Below, piece after piece: positions 26,443-35,978 of a stretch of 64,000 bases of DNA (position 1 is its first letter; every line of letters starts with the position of its first letter). Source of the DNA: Oxalobacteraceae bacterium OTU3CINTB1 (GTDB lineage: Bacteria; Pseudomonadota; Gammaproteobacteria; Burkholderiales; Burkholderiaceae_D); contig CP099652.1 of assembly GCA_024123955.1 (NCBI GenBank), positions 6,324,001 to 6,388,000 of the forward strand, read 5' to 3'. The position numbers and the translations under genes were made by a program. A model generated the notes under the pieces. That model ran no database searches and was not told the origin of the DNA. It was given only the letters and a program-made list of their open reading frames with translations.

Positions 26443-28188
26443 TTACATCAGTTGCAATTGTTCGACCGCGTCTGCAATTGCACCTGGTTCCATCGAGCGC
26501 ATGATCTTGCGGGTTTGCGGAACGATCCGCGCAAGGTCGCTGTTCAGGATTTCCTGCTTGACCGACAGCAGCTGCGCCGGGTGCATCGAGAATTCGCGCA
26601 GTCCCATGCCCAGCAGCAGGCGTGTCAGCTTGACGTCGCCCGCCATTTCGCCGCACACGGCGACGTCGATCCCGGCTTTATGCCCGGCCGCAATCGTCAT
26701 CGAGATCAACTGCAGCACAGCCGGATGCAGCGGATTGTAAAGGTGCGCGACCTCATAATCAACCCGGTCGATCGCCAGGGTGTACTGAATAAGGTCGTTG
26801 GTGCCGATCGACAGGAAGTTCATGCGCTTGACGAACATCGGCAGCGACAGCGCCGCCGCCGGGATTTCGATCATCGCGCCCACCGGCACCGTATCGTCGA
26901 ATTTGATTTTGGCCTCGCGCAGTTCGGCCTTGGCCTGGGCGATCATCGCCAGCGACTGGTCGATCTCGAACGCGTGCGCCAGCATCGGGATCAGAATCTT
27001 CACCTTGCCGAACGCCGACGCGCGCAGGATGGCGCGCAGCTGCGTGAGGAAAATCTGCGGCTCGGCCAGGCAATAGCGAATCGCCCGCAGGCCCAGCGCC
27101 GGATTGAGCGCCGTGTGCTCGGTCTGGTCGAGCGGCTTGTCGGCACCGATATCGAGCGTGCGGATCGTCACCGGCCGCCCCTTCATCGCCACCACCGCGC
27201 GCTTGTACTGCTCGAACTGTTCGTCCTCGGACGGGATCTTGCTGTTGCGGCCCATGAACAGGAACTCGGAGCGGAACAGGCCCACGCCGTTGGCGCCCGC
27301 CTCCATCGCCGCCGGGCAGTCGTCGGGCAGCTCAATGTTGGCCAGCAGCGTGATCTCGGTGCCGTCCCTGGTGATGGCCGGCGTTTTCTTGAGCTTATTG
27401 AGCTTTTTGCGGGCGCGCAGCGCGGCGCCCTGGCGCTCGCGGTACTGCTCCAACACCAGCGCGCTGGGGTTGGCGATGACCACGCCGGCGTCGCCGTCGA
27501 TGATCAGCCAGTCGTCCTGCTCAATCAGGGTGGAGGCGCCGGACATGCCGACGGCGGCCGGGATGTCCAGGCTGCGCGCAACGATCGCCGTGTGCGAGTT
27601 CTGGCCGCCGACGTCGGTGACGAAGCCGATGAACGAGCGGTCGCGGAACTGCAGCATGTCGGCCGGCGAGATGTCGTGGGCGACGATGATCATCTGCGCC
27701 TGGAATTCGTCGCCGCTGCTGGTGGTCGGCGGCAGGATCTGCGCGGTGCCCATCAACACCTTGAGCACGCGCTCGGCCACCTGCTGGATGTCGGCCTTGC
27801 GCTCGCGCAGGTACGGGTCTTCGATCTCGTCGAACTGCGCCGACAGCTCGTCGATCTGCGTCAGCAGCGCCCATTCGGCGTTGTAGTGGCGCGCGCGGAT
27901 GATGTCGAGCGGCGCCTCCGAGATCATCGGGTCCGACAGGATCAGCGCGTGGACGTCGATGAAGGCGCCCAACTCGGTCGGCGCGTCCTTGGGCAGCTCG
28001 TTCCACAGCGTTTGCAGTTCCTTGTGCACCTGGGCCAGCGCCTGCTGCAGCCGCACCACTTCCGCTTCCAGATGCTCCTCGGCCACCAGGTAATGCTTGA
28101 CGTCGAGCGCCGCCGGCGCCAGCTTGTGCGCGCGGCCGATGGCGATGCCGCGGGAGACAGGAATGCCGTGCAGTGTGAAGGAAGCCAT
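26443..28188 (-). CDS. ptsI: PTS enzyme I
   Basis: 581 residues from MASFTLHGIPVSRG, the usual EI length. The phosphorylated His199 is in VTDVGGQNSHTAIVAR, the PEP-binding barrel has LFRSEFLFMGR and FLSIGTNDLIQYT, and the catalytic Cys is in AVCGEMAGD. It transfers phosphate from PEP to HPr. No sugar-specific EIIBC is nearby. With the EIIA and HPr genes upstream, this looks like a mainly regulatory PTS. Confidence 0.97.
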   Translation of the reverse strand: MASFTLHGIPVSRGIAIGRAHKLAPAALDVKHYLVAEEHLEAEVVRLQQALAQVHKELQTLWNELPKDAPTELGAFIDVHALILSDPMISEAPLDIIRARHYNAEWALLTQIDELSAQFDEIEDPYLRERKADIQQVAERVLKVLMGTAQILPPTTSSGDEFQAQMIIVAHDISPADMLQFRDRSFIGFVTDVGGQNSHTAIVARSLDIPAAVGMSGASTLIEQDDWLIIDGDAGVVIANPSALVLEQYRERQGAALRARKKLNKLKKTPAITRDGTEITLLANIELPDDCPAAMEAGANGVGLFRSEFLFMGRNSKIPSEDEQFEQYKRAVVAMKGRPVTIRTLDIGADKPLDQTEHTALNPALGLRAIRYCLAEPQIFLTQLRAILRASAFGKVKILIPMLAHAFEIDQSLAMIAQAKAELREAKIKFDDTVPVGAMIEIPAAALSLPMFVKRMNFLSIGTNDLIQYTLAIDRVDYEVAHLYNPLHPAVLQLISMTIAAGHKAGIDVAVCGEMAGDVKLTRLLLGMGLREFSMHPAQLLSVKQEILNSDLARIVPQTRKIMRSMEPGAIADAVEQLQLM

Positions 28189-28232
28189 GGGTGGACCAGT
28201 GAAAATGCGGGAACGGCTACGATCCGAGGGCA

Positions 28233-28502
28233 TTACTCGCCTTCGCCGAACTTGTCGTTGACCAGTGCGGACAAGGCGGCGATACATTCGCTTTCATCGG
28301 GGCCGTCGGCCTCCAGCGTGACCTTGGCGCCCTTGCCGGCGGCCAGCATCATCACGCCCATGATGGACTTGGCGTTGATGCGGCGCGCGTTGCGGGTCAG
28401 CCATACGTCGCTTTGAAACTTTGCTGCCAGTTGGGTAAATTTGGCGGAAGCCCGGGCATGCAGTCCAAGCTTGTTGATAATCTCAAGTTCTTGTTGAATC
28501 AT
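28233..28502 (-). CDS. ptsH: Phosphocarrier protein HPr
   Basis: 89 residues. His15 in NKLGLHARASAKF is the EI-dependent phosphorylation site. A Ser at position 45 in AKSIMGVMML matches the HPr-kinase site, but no hprK lies in this window. It lies 44 bp upstream of ptsI and downstream of the EIIA gene. Confidence 0.97.
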   Translation of the reverse strand: MIQQELEIINKLGLHARASAKFTQLAAKFQSDVWLTRNARRINAKSIMGVMMLAAGKGAKVTLEADGPDESECIAALSALVNDKFGEGE

Positions 28503-28579
28503 TTTTCTTTTGTCTCAATGAGAAATCGGCGCAAAACAAATCGCGCAAATAAGCCGCACAAAAAATTCCCGCGCCGTCG

Positions 28580-28981
28580 CTACACGACGCGAATCCGGTT
28601 GTCGACGCGCACCGCTCCGCTTTGCGCTCCGGCCAGGGCCATCTCGACGACCACGTCGAGCGTGTCGCGCCGGTAGGTGATGGCCCGCAGCAGCATCGGC
28701 AAACTGATGCCGGCGATGACCTCCACCCGGCCCGCATCCGCCAACCGGTCGCAACAATTGGCGGGGGTACCGCCCTTGACATCGGTCATGATCAAAACGC
28801 CGTCGCCGTCGTCGAGCCGCTTGATCGCCGCCGCCGCCAGGGACTGCACTTCGCCGAGGTCCTGGTCGGCGATCACATCGATCGCCTCGAGCCGCTCGGT
28901 CGGACCACGGAACACATGCGCGCAGGCGGCGATGAAAGCCTGTCCCAGCGGTGCGTGCGTCATAAGCAGTATGCCAACCAT
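28580..28981 (-). CDS. PTS fructose/mannose-type EIIA
   Basis: 133 residues from MVGILLMTHAPLGQ, with the active-site His9. VLIMTDVKGGTPANCCDRLA and AGISLPMLLRAITY are conserved in the EIIA-Man family (PF03610). In betaproteobacteria this lone EIIA sits between gshB and ptsH, as here, and is thought to have a regulatory role rather than sugar transport. Confidence 0.93.
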   Translation of the reverse strand: MVGILLMTHAPLGQAFIAACAHVFRGPTERLEAIDVIADQDLGEVQSLAAAAIKRLDDGDGVLIMTDVKGGTPANCCDRLADAGRVEVIAGISLPMLLRAITYRRDTLDVVVEMALAGAQSGAVRVDNRIRVV

Positions 28982-29047
28982 ATTCTTAAACCGCCAGTGA
29001 GCGCGGAGGTTTTTGAGGCCGTCCGGCAAAATTATTTTGAATATCCA

Positions 29048-30007
29048 TCATCGGGCCGGGGTCGCCGCTTCCACGGCCGCCTCCACCGCATCCATGAACA
29101 TCGCCGCGACCGGGAAACCGGCCTGCTGGGTGATTTCCTGGAAACAGGTCGGGCTGGTAACGTTTACTTCCGTCAAGCAATCCCCAATCACGTCCAATCC
29201 TACCAGCAACAAGCCGCGCGCCGCCAGTATCGGACCCAGGGTATTGGCGATTTCGAAGTCGCGTTCGGTCAAAGGTTGCGCCACGCCAAGGCCGCCGGCC
29301 GCCAGGTTGCCCCGCACCTCGCCGTTTTGCGGGATGCGCGCCAGCGAAAACGGCACCGGCTTGCCGCCGATGACCAGGATGCGCTTGTCGCCCTTGGCGA
29401 TGTCAGGAATGAAGCGCTGGGCCATGATCGTGCGCTTGCCGTTGTCGGTCAGCGTTTCGATAATGGCGCCCAGGTTCATCGCGTCCGGCTTGACGCGGAA
29501 GATGCCGGTGCCGCCCATGCCGTCGAGCGGCTTGAGGATGACGTCGCCATGCTCGGCCTGGAAGGCGCGGATGCGCGCCTCGTCGGCCGTCACCAGGGTC
29601 GGCGAGGTGAACTCGCTGAACTGGGCGATGGCCAGCTTTTCGTTGTGGTCGCGGATGGTCGACGGCTTGTTGAAGACGCTGGCGCCCTGTTTCTCGGCCA
29701 GCTCCAGCATGTAGGTGCCGTAGATGTATTCCATGTCGAACGGTGGGTCCTTGCGCTGGATGATCGCGTCGAACTCGCCGAGGTTGGTTTCCACGGCCGG
29801 GGCGGCGCGGAACCAGTCCTTGAGGTCGTCCAGGATGGTGATTTCGGCAACTTTGGCATAGGCCACGCCGCCGTTGACGGCCATGTCTTTTTGCTCGAAG
29901 GCGTAGACGGTATGGCCGCGCTTGGCGGCCTCCACCATCATGGCGTAGGTCGAATCCTTGTAGGTCTTGAAACTGGCCAAGGGATCGGCGAGGAAAGCTA
30001 TTTTCAT
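29048..30007 (-). CDS. gshB: Glutathione synthetase
   Basis: 319 residues from MKIAFLADPLASFKTYKD. ATP-grasp features include VFNKPSTIRDHNEKL, HGDVILKPLDGMGGTG, and the metal-binding end VIGDCLTEVNVTSPT. It adds glycine to gamma-glutamylcysteine. It lies 110 bp downstream of gshA on the same strand. The gap contains a short AAGCCGA/TCGGCTT hairpin at the gshA stop but no T-run. Confidence 0.97.
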   Translation of the reverse strand: MKIAFLADPLASFKTYKDSTYAMMVEAAKRGHTVYAFEQKDMAVNGGVAYAKVAEITILDDLKDWFRAAPAVETNLGEFDAIIQRKDPPFDMEYIYGTYMLELAEKQGASVFNKPSTIRDHNEKLAIAQFSEFTSPTLVTADEARIRAFQAEHGDVILKPLDGMGGTGIFRVKPDAMNLGAIIETLTDNGKRTIMAQRFIPDIAKGDKRILVIGGKPVPFSLARIPQNGEVRGNLAAGGLGVAQPLTERDFEIANTLGPILAARGLLLVGLDVIGDCLTEVNVTSPTCFQEITQQAGFPVAAMFMDAVEAAVEAATPAR

Positions 30008-30117
30008 GGGCGCATCCAATCTGGGTAATGCCTGATTTTAGCCGAGATTCGCCGCCCGCACCGGGGAGCGGACGAGGCCGCTAGCCCGGTGGCCCTTGCC
30101 AAGCCGATAATGTCGGC

Positions 30118-31419
30118 TTAATACACTTCCGGATTGGGATCGGTGCGTTCCATTTCCAGCGACGCCGCCAGCAGCGCCAGCCGCGCCACCACGCCGTAGA
30201 CGTAGAAACGGTTCGGCGCCGCCGTGCCCGGCTTCGCCTTCAAATCCGGCACCGCGTGCTGCTGCGCGAACGCCAGCGGCACGTACTGCGAACCGGGCGC
30301 GTTGAGGTTCTGGTCGACGCCCTTTTCCGCGTGCACGCGGTAGAAACCGCCCACCACGTAGCGGTCGATCATGTACACCACCGGCTCGGCGACGTCGTCC
30401 TTGATGCTCTCGAAGGTCGGCACGCCCTCCTGGATGATGAAGTCGGTCACTTCCTTGCCATCCTTGATGACGATCATCTTGTCGCGCTGGGCCTGGCTCA
30501 AGTCCTTGATTTCACTGGAATCCTTGATCGTCAGGATGCTGGTGCCGTAGGTCCCGGCGTCCGGTTTGACGATCACGAAGGGCTTGTGCTCCTTCATGCC
30601 GTATTCCTTGTACTTCTTCTTGATCTTGGCCAGCAGCGCGTCGACATTGGCGGCCAGGCAATCGTAGCCGTCGCCGGTGCGGAAGTTGACCGCGTCGCAC
30701 TTGGCGTGGAACGGGTTGAGCATCCACGGATCGACGCCGATCAGCTTGCCGAACTTCTTGACCACCTCGTCATACGCGTTCAGGTGGTTGCTCTTGCGGC
30801 GCACGGCCCAGCCGGCGTGCAGCGGCGGCAGCAGGCTCTGCTCATGGATGTTCTGCAAAATCTCCGGAATGCCGGCCGACAGGTCGTTGTTGAGCAAAAT
30901 CGTGCACGGATCGAAGTCCTTCAGGCCGACGCGGCGGCCGTTGGCCGAGCGCACCAGCGGCTCGACCACCAGCATATTGCCGTCCGGCAGAGCGATCGGG
31001 GTCGGCTGCGTGACCTCCGGCGACAGCGAACCGAGGCGCACGTGCAGGCCGGTCTGGCGGAAAATCTGCATCAGCCGCGCGACGTTTTGCCAGTAGGTCG
31101 GGTGGCGCTGGTGGATTTCCGGGATCAGCAGCAGATTGCGCGCGTCAGGACAATATTTGTCGATCGCGGCCATCGCGGCCTGCACCGACAGCGGCAGCAT
31201 TTCCGTGGCCAAGTGGTTGAAACCGCCCGGGAACAGGTTGGTATCGACCGGCGCCAGCTTGTAGCCGGCGTTGCGCATATCGACCGAGCAATAGAACGGC
31301 GGCGTGTGTTCCTGCCATTCCAGACGGAACCAGCGCTCAATGGCCGGCGTGGCGGCCAGGATTTTTTCTTCGAGATCGAGCAGCGGACCGGTCAGAGCCG
31401 TGACGAGATGGGGAACCAT
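30118..31419 (-). CDS. gshA: Glutamate-cysteine ligase, proteobacterial type
   Basis: 433 residues from MVPHLVTALTGPLLD, preceded by AGGAAG. It belongs to the ATP-grasp-like gamma-glutamylcysteine ligase family of betaproteobacteria (distinct from E. coli GshA), with WQEHTPPFYCSVDMRNAG, NLFPGGFNHL and FVIVKPDAGTYGTSI. It makes gamma-glutamylcysteine. It heads the gshA-gshB-EIIA-ptsH-ptsI run. Confidence 0.95.
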   Translation of the reverse strand: MVPHLVTALTGPLLDLEEKILAATPAIERWFRLEWQEHTPPFYCSVDMRNAGYKLAPVDTNLFPGGFNHLATEMLPLSVQAAMAAIDKYCPDARNLLLIPEIHQRHPTYWQNVARLMQIFRQTGLHVRLGSLSPEVTQPTPIALPDGNMLVVEPLVRSANGRRVGLKDFDPCTILLNNDLSAGIPEILQNIHEQSLLPPLHAGWAVRRKSNHLNAYDEVVKKFGKLIGVDPWMLNPFHAKCDAVNFRTGDGYDCLAANVDALLAKIKKKYKEYGMKEHKPFVIVKPDAGTYGTSILTIKDSSEIKDLSQAQRDKMIVIKDGKEVTDFIIQEGVPTFESIKDDVAEPVVYMIDRYVVGGFYRVHAEKGVDQNLNAPGSQYVPLAFAQQHAVPDLKAKPGTAAPNRFYVYGVVARLALLAASLEMERTDPNPEVY

Positions 31420-31540
31420 GATTACTTCCTTAAATGTGCGGGAGGACGGCCCTCCAGGCAACAGAACCTCAAATATTACCTTGCAGATAGCCCAAATCAG
31501 GGCGAAAACCCTATTTTAAAGGTGGAAATGGCCCGCAAAC

Positions 31541-31570
31541 GAAAAAAGCGCCTCATTCGAGGCGCTTTTG
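31541..31570 (-). terminator. Terminator downstream of amtB
   Basis: AAAAGCGCCTC / GAGGCGCTTTT with a 4-base loop. On the minus strand it ends in TTTTTTCG, so it terminates torF-glnK-amtB. The other strand is also T-rich (CTTTTG). Confidence 0.85.
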
Positions 31571-31608
31571 TGGGCACCCGCCGAAGCGGGTTATTACAAC
31601 AACAACGA

Positions 31609-33156
31609 TTAAGCGTGGTAAGCGGACTCGCCGTGGGTGGTGATGTCCAGGCCTTCGCGCTCTTCCTCTTCCGGAACGCGCAGGCCGATGACCACGTCGA
31701 CCAATTTGTAGGCGATGAACGAGACGACAGCCGACCACAGGATGGTGACGCCGACGGCGGTCGCCTGGGTGGTGACCTGGCCCATGATCGAGTAGTCAGG
31801 CGATGCTTTGTTGGCAACGTAGTCGAAGATGCCCTGGCCGCCCAGCGACGGCGCAGCGAACACGCCGGTCAGGATCGCGCCGAGGATACCGCCGACGCCA
31901 TGGACGCCGAACACGTCCAGGGAGTCGTCGGCGCCCAGCAGGCGTTTCAGACCGTTCACACCCCACAGGCAGACGACGCCGGCGGCCAGGCCGATGACCA
32001 GCGCGCCCATCGGGCCGACGAAACCGCAGGCCGGGGTGATGGCGACCAGACCGGCCACCGCACCCGAGGCGCCACCGAGCATCGATGGCTTGCCTTTGAA
32101 GATCCACTCGGCGAATACCCAGGCCACGGTGGCGGCGGCGGTTGCCAGCAAGGTGTTGATGAAGGCCAGCGCGGCGATGTCAGCGGCTTCCAGCGCCGAA
32201 CCGGCGTTGAAACCGAACCAGCCGACCCACAGCAGCGAGGCGCCGATCATGGTCATGGTGACCGAGTGCGGGGCCATCGATTCGCGGCCGTAGCCGACGC
32301 GTTTGCCGATCATGTAGGCACCGACCAGGCCGGCAACCGCGGCGTTGATGTGCACCACGGTGCCGCCGGCGAAGTCCAGCGCGCCTTTTTGGAACAGGAA
32401 GCCCGCTTTGGCGCCTTCGGTGGCGGCGGTGGCCGCGTCCTTGATCGCGTCCGGACCGGTCCAGAACCAGACCATGTGGGCGATCGGCAGGTAGGCGAAG
32501 GTGAACCACAGCACGACAAAAGCGAGCACGGCGGTGAACTTGGCGCGTTCGGCGAAGGCGCCGACGATCAGGCCGCAGGTGATGGCGGCGAACGTGGCCT
32601 GGAAGGCGACGTAGATAAATTCAGGAATGACCACGCCCTTGCTGAAGGTGGCGGCGTACGAGAAGGCGCCCTTGGCCGGATCCCAGATGCCGTTCAGGAA
32701 GGCACGGTCGAATTTGCCGTAGAAGGCGTTGCCTTCGGTGAATGCCAGCGAATAGCCGTACACGCACCACAGCACCACGATCAGGGCGAAGACCATGAAC
32801 ACCTGCATCAGGATCGACAGCATGTTTTTGGAACGGACCAGGCCGCCGTAGAACAGCGCCAGGCCGGGAATCGTCATCAGGATCACCAGCAGGGTCGCGA
32901 CCATCATCCAGGCGGTGTCGCCCTTCTGCGGCGTTGGCGCCGGTGCGGCGGGTGCATCAGGTGCTGCTGCGGCGGCAGGCGCGGCCGCGGCCGGCGCGGC
33001 GGCAGGCGCTGCCGGCGCTTCGGGTGCGGCGGCGGCGGGCGCGGTGGCGGCGGCGGCCGGCGCGTCAGCCGGTTTGGCCTCCTGGGCGTGGACCGGCGCG
33101 GCGAGTGCGAACAGGATGGAAACCCCAGCGAGCAATGTTGTTATAGTTTTCTTCAT
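31609..33156 (-). CDS. amtB: Ammonium transporter AmtB
   Basis: 515 residues from MKKTITTLLAGVSILFA, with AAGGGGAAG just upstream. A signal peptide (cleaved near VHAQ) is followed by an Ala/Pro-only linker (about residues 28-75) and 11 membrane segments. Amt motifs are FYGGLVRSKN, DFAGGTVVHINAAVAGL, and HGVGGILGAILTG with the twin pore His. The C-terminal tail LDITTHGESAYHA is the PII contact. It lies 12 bp after glnK, as expected for a PII-gated channel. The low-complexity linker is longer than in E. coli AmtB. Confidence 0.95.
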   Translation of the reverse strand: MKKTITTLLAGVSILFALAAPVHAQEAKPADAPAAAATAPAAAAPEAPAAPAAAPAAAAPAAAAAPDAPAAPAPTPQKGDTAWMMVATLLVILMTIPGLALFYGGLVRSKNMLSILMQVFMVFALIVVLWCVYGYSLAFTEGNAFYGKFDRAFLNGIWDPAKGAFSYAATFSKGVVIPEFIYVAFQATFAAITCGLIVGAFAERAKFTAVLAFVVLWFTFAYLPIAHMVWFWTGPDAIKDAATAATEGAKAGFLFQKGALDFAGGTVVHINAAVAGLVGAYMIGKRVGYGRESMAPHSVTMTMIGASLLWVGWFGFNAGSALEAADIAALAFINTLLATAAATVAWVFAEWIFKGKPSMLGGASGAVAGLVAITPACGFVGPMGALVIGLAAGVVCLWGVNGLKRLLGADDSLDVFGVHGVGGILGAILTGVFAAPSLGGQGIFDYVANKASPDYSIMGQVTTQATAVGVTILWSAVVSFIAYKLVDVVIGLRVPEEEEREGLDITTHGESAYHA

Positions 33157-33167
33157 CAATCTTCCCC

Positions 33168-33518
<351 letters not shown>

Positions 33519-34289
33519 TTAGAAGGTTTTGGAAATGGTCAGCACGGCGCCGGTTTTGCCGAGGTTCTTGCCGCGGCCGACATAGGCGTCGGTATCGGTG
33601 GAGAACGCGGCCACGGCCACGGTCACGACGCCGAAATCTTTGGTGAAGCCGAGTTTGTAGTCGTTGTAGCTGAAGGCGGAGTTGTTCTTGACGGTCTGGC
33701 GGCCCAGGTGGACGTTCAGGATGTAGCCGTCATAGATCTCGGTGTTGAGCTGGGCGTCGACGTAGCCGCTGTCCTTGCTGTCGGCGGTGCCGAACAGATT
33801 GGTGGTCGAGCGGGAATACTTGACGGAGAATGGACCGACGCCGAGTTGGGCGTACAACTCGAAGGTGTTGGCGCTGGTGGCCAGCTTGTTCGACGGGTAG
33901 TAGTAATACAGGCCGCCGACATCGTAGGTGACATTCGGGGCGAACTCGCCGCGCTTGCCACCGTAGACATCGATTTCCATATCGGCGTCGCCGCCACCGT
34001 CCTTGACCCACTTGATGGTCGAGGCCCAGGTGCCGACATACAGGCCGGTCGGATTGTTCACGTAATCCACGCCGCCTTGCAGCGCTGGATTGAGACGGGT
34101 TTGCGAGATGCCGCGATAACGGTAGTCGGTGGCGACAGCGACGTTGTAGCTGATCTGGTGGTCCGGTGCCGGTTCGGCAGCGGCCGGGGCCGCAGGCGCG
34201 GGTTGCGCTTCCTGGGCCAGCGCCGAAGCGCTCATGGTGGCGAATGCGAAGGTCAGTGCTGCGATCAGGGTCAGGTTCGTGCTTTTCAT
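33519..34289 (-). CDS. TorF-family outer-membrane porin
   Basis: 256 residues from MKSTNLTLIAALTFAFAT; the signal peptide ends SALAQ. After an Ala/Pro-rich stretch, the barrel shows the TorF signature YNVAVATDYRYRGISQTRLN and ALQGGVDYVNNPTGLYVGT, and ends TISKTF (aromatic C-terminus). It is probably an outer-membrane channel. Its place as first gene ahead of glnK-amtB behind a sigma-54 promoter suggests uptake of a nitrogen source. A paralogue lies at 54.7 kb. Confidence 0.88.
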   Translation of the reverse strand: MKSTNLTLIAALTFAFATMSASALAQEAQPAPAAPAAAEPAPDHQISYNVAVATDYRYRGISQTRLNPALQGGVDYVNNPTGLYVGTWASTIKWVKDGGGDADMEIDVYGGKRGEFAPNVTYDVGGLYYYYPSNKLATSANTFELYAQLGVGPFSVKYSRSTTNLFGTADSKDSGYVDAQLNTEIYDGYILNVHLGRQTVKNNSAFSYNDYKLGFTKDFGVVTVAVAAFSTDTDAYVGRGKNLGKTGAVLTISKTF

Positions 34290-34392
34290 AATTTTGTCCT
34301 TGTAGTTATCGAACTTAGTCACAGATAGGGAATACGGTTACGGGTAAAATCCTTGTGAGGCAAAGCAGTGAGCGGCATTCATTGACTTCTAT

Positions 34393-34408
34393 AGCAGAAT
34401 GCGTGCCA
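34393..34408 (-). promoter_or_regulatory. Sigma-54 promoter of torF-glnK-amtB
   Basis: On the minus strand TGGCACGCATTCTGCT has the -24 GG and -12 GC exactly 10 bases apart and matches TGGCAC-N5-TTGCW at all but one core base. Transcription would start near 34381, about 90 bp before torF. Confidence 0.85.
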
Positions 34409-34510
34409 GCTAATGTTGCTCGCCGGATAGCTGCCGTAGCATCCGCGACAACGGACGTACTCCGAAGAAAGTGATAATCTGAAAGTGTCGAACGCGAGAG
34501 TCTTTGGTTT

Positions 34511-34527
34511 TGCACCACAATGACGCA
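34511..34527. promoter_or_regulatory. NtrC-like enhancer site
   Basis: TGCACCACAATGACGCA matches TGCACC-N5-GGTGCA with a full left half and 4 of 6 in the right half. It lies about 110 bp upstream of the sigma-54 promoter, the normal enhancer distance. Confidence 0.6.
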
Positions 34528-34577
34528 TGCATGCACATTTATAGTGCTTACAGAACCCCAACAGATCAAGGAATATT

Positions 34578-34838
34578 ATGGATATGAACACTTTTTTTAA
34601 CGACTTGCAGAACAAGATCAGCCAAGCCGTCCAAAACTCACCAGCAAAGGACATTGAGAAGAACGTCAAGTCCATGATGACGCAGGGATTCTCCAAACTG
34701 GACCTGGTAACGCGCGAGGAATTTGATGTTCAAACGCAAGTTTTAGCGAAAACCCGCGCCAAGCTGGAAACGCTGGAGACGCGTCTGGCGGAACTGGAAG
34801 CGAAAGCGGCGCCGCCCAAGAGCGATATCATCATCTGA
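34578..34838 (+). CDS. ubiK: Ubiquinone biosynthesis accessory factor UbiK
   Basis: 86 residues of the BMFP/YqiC family. An amphipathic N-terminal half (MNTFFNDLQNKISQAVQNSP) is followed by FSKLDLVTREEFDVQTQVLA and a trimerising coiled coil, KLETLETRLAELEAKA. UbiK assists the UbiJ-associated aerobic ubiquinone complex. AAGGAAT lies before the start. It is divergent from torF. Confidence 0.88.
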   Translation: MDMNTFFNDLQNKISQAVQNSPAKDIEKNVKSMMTQGFSKLDLVTREEFDVQTQVLAKTRAKLETLETRLAELEAKAAPPKSDIII

Positions 34839-34907
34839 TCAGGCGCTATTGCGGCGCAACCGCGGCGACACGGAGTTTTGCCCACGGCGCCGCAACAGTC
34901 TGGTTGC

Positions 34908-35333
34908 CTATTTATTCAGAATATCTGGACGCAGGCTTTCGAGGATTGCTTCCAACTCGGATAGGGCTTGGGGGTCCGCCCCTTGACGTAAAAACGCTGT
35001 GTGCAGGTAGGCGCCCATGATCCGAAACTCGTCAGCCGTGATCGCCAGCCCCGTGTGGGCAACAGCCATGTTCTCGCCGCTGTACGTGCAGGGCCCGCTG
35101 GAAATGACGCACAGATGCTCGGCCACCTTGGCCTTTAATGGTTTCAACGCCACCCCTTCGAATGAACGGCGTGTAAGGGGGTCATGTGAAACGTTCTCGA
35201 CTAGTTCGTTTGCCGCCCGGGTGAGAGCTTCGCCGCCACCGAGTCGTTCGTAGAGTGTCCTCTCTTGCGCGTGAGTGTTTTCGCCGACCGCGAAAGCGAA
35301 CGCTAGAATTATTACGTTACTGACAAGTTTCAC
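34908..35333 (-). CDS. Exported group-1 truncated haemoglobin
   Basis: 141 residues. A signal peptide (about 1-22, ending ENTHAQ) precedes a 2-on-2 globin: TLYERLGGGEALTRA, ...LCVISSGPCTYSGENM, and the proximal His93 in VAHTGLAITADEF. This matches trHb group I (GlbN-like). Export to the periplasm is uncommon among well-studied members, which are cytoplasmic. O2, NO or electron-transfer roles are possible. It has no operon partners; it lies 34 bp upstream of the next end. Confidence 0.85.
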   Translation of the reverse strand: MKLVSNVIILAFAFAVGENTHAQERTLYERLGGGEALTRAANELVENVSHDPLTRRSFEGVALKPLKAKVAEHLCVISSGPCTYSGENMAVAHTGLAITADEFRIMGAYLHTAFLRQGADPQALSELEAILESLRPDILNK

Positions 35334-35372
35334 AATTTCTCCTCACGGCGGCCGTGGTTCGTCAGGCCACGC

Positions 35373-35978
35373 TTATTTCCAGTTGTTCCACGCCGCGAGC
35401 ACGGCGTTCGGGTATTGCGGCCGGCCCCGGCTGCCGTTGTAGCGGCCCAGCGCAAGGTAGAGGTTGCCGCCCTCCATGTCGATGTACATGCGCAAAATCG
35501 CGCAGCCGTAGCGCAGATTCGTCTGCATATTGAACAGCGCGCTGCGGTCGCGGTCGCCGATCACATTGGTCCAGAACGGCATCACCTGCATATAGCCGCG
35601 CGCGCCCACCAGCGAAACAGCGTACTTGCGATACGCCGACTCCACCTGGATCAACCCCAGCACCATGCCCGGCTCCAGCCCGGCGCGACGCGATTCGTAC
35701 CACACGGTGGCAAGAAACTCATGGCGGGTTTGCTCGTCGGGCAGCTTGCGCTTGAGGCGGGCCGACATCTGCGCCAGCCAGCCCTCATAACGCAGCCGTT
35801 CTGCGTCGTTGCGGAAGGTGATCTGCGGCGGGGTCGCATCCTTGATGCTGTTGGCGAGGGCGACGCGGACCGCATCGGCCAGCGCCTCCTCCTTCTGATT
35901 GCCGGCTTGCGCCACCGGCGCCATCATCGATGACAGCGCCAGCGCCAACAAGGCGCCGGCTACAACGCGCTTGCTCAC
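35373..35978 (-). CDS. Soluble lytic murein transglycosylase
   Basis: 201 residues from a GTG ([16 protein letters not shown]) that overlaps the proS stop (GTGA). The signal peptide ends VAQAG. The SLT domain has catalytic Glu113 in [15 protein letters not shown] and [12 protein letters not shown]. It cleaves peptidoglycan to anhydro-muropeptides. Coupling to proS is a conserved betaproteobacterial arrangement. It is short compared with Slt70, resembling small LT domains. Confidence 0.9.
   Translation of the reverse strand: MSKRVVAGALLALALSSMMAPVAQAGNQKEEALADAVRVALANSIKDATPPQITFRNDAERLRYEGWLAQMSARLKRKLPDEQTRHEFLATVWYESRRAGLEPGMVLGLIQVESAYRKYAVSLVGARGYMQVMPFWTNVIGDRDRSALFNMQTNLRYGCAILRMYIDMEGGNLYLALGRYNGSRGRPQYPNAVLAAWNNWK

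Noticed and set aside
30099..30118. Terminator between gshA and gshB
   Set aside because: AAGCCGA/TCGGCTT forms a small stem but has no T-run and overlaps the gshA stop, so gshB is probably co-transcribed.
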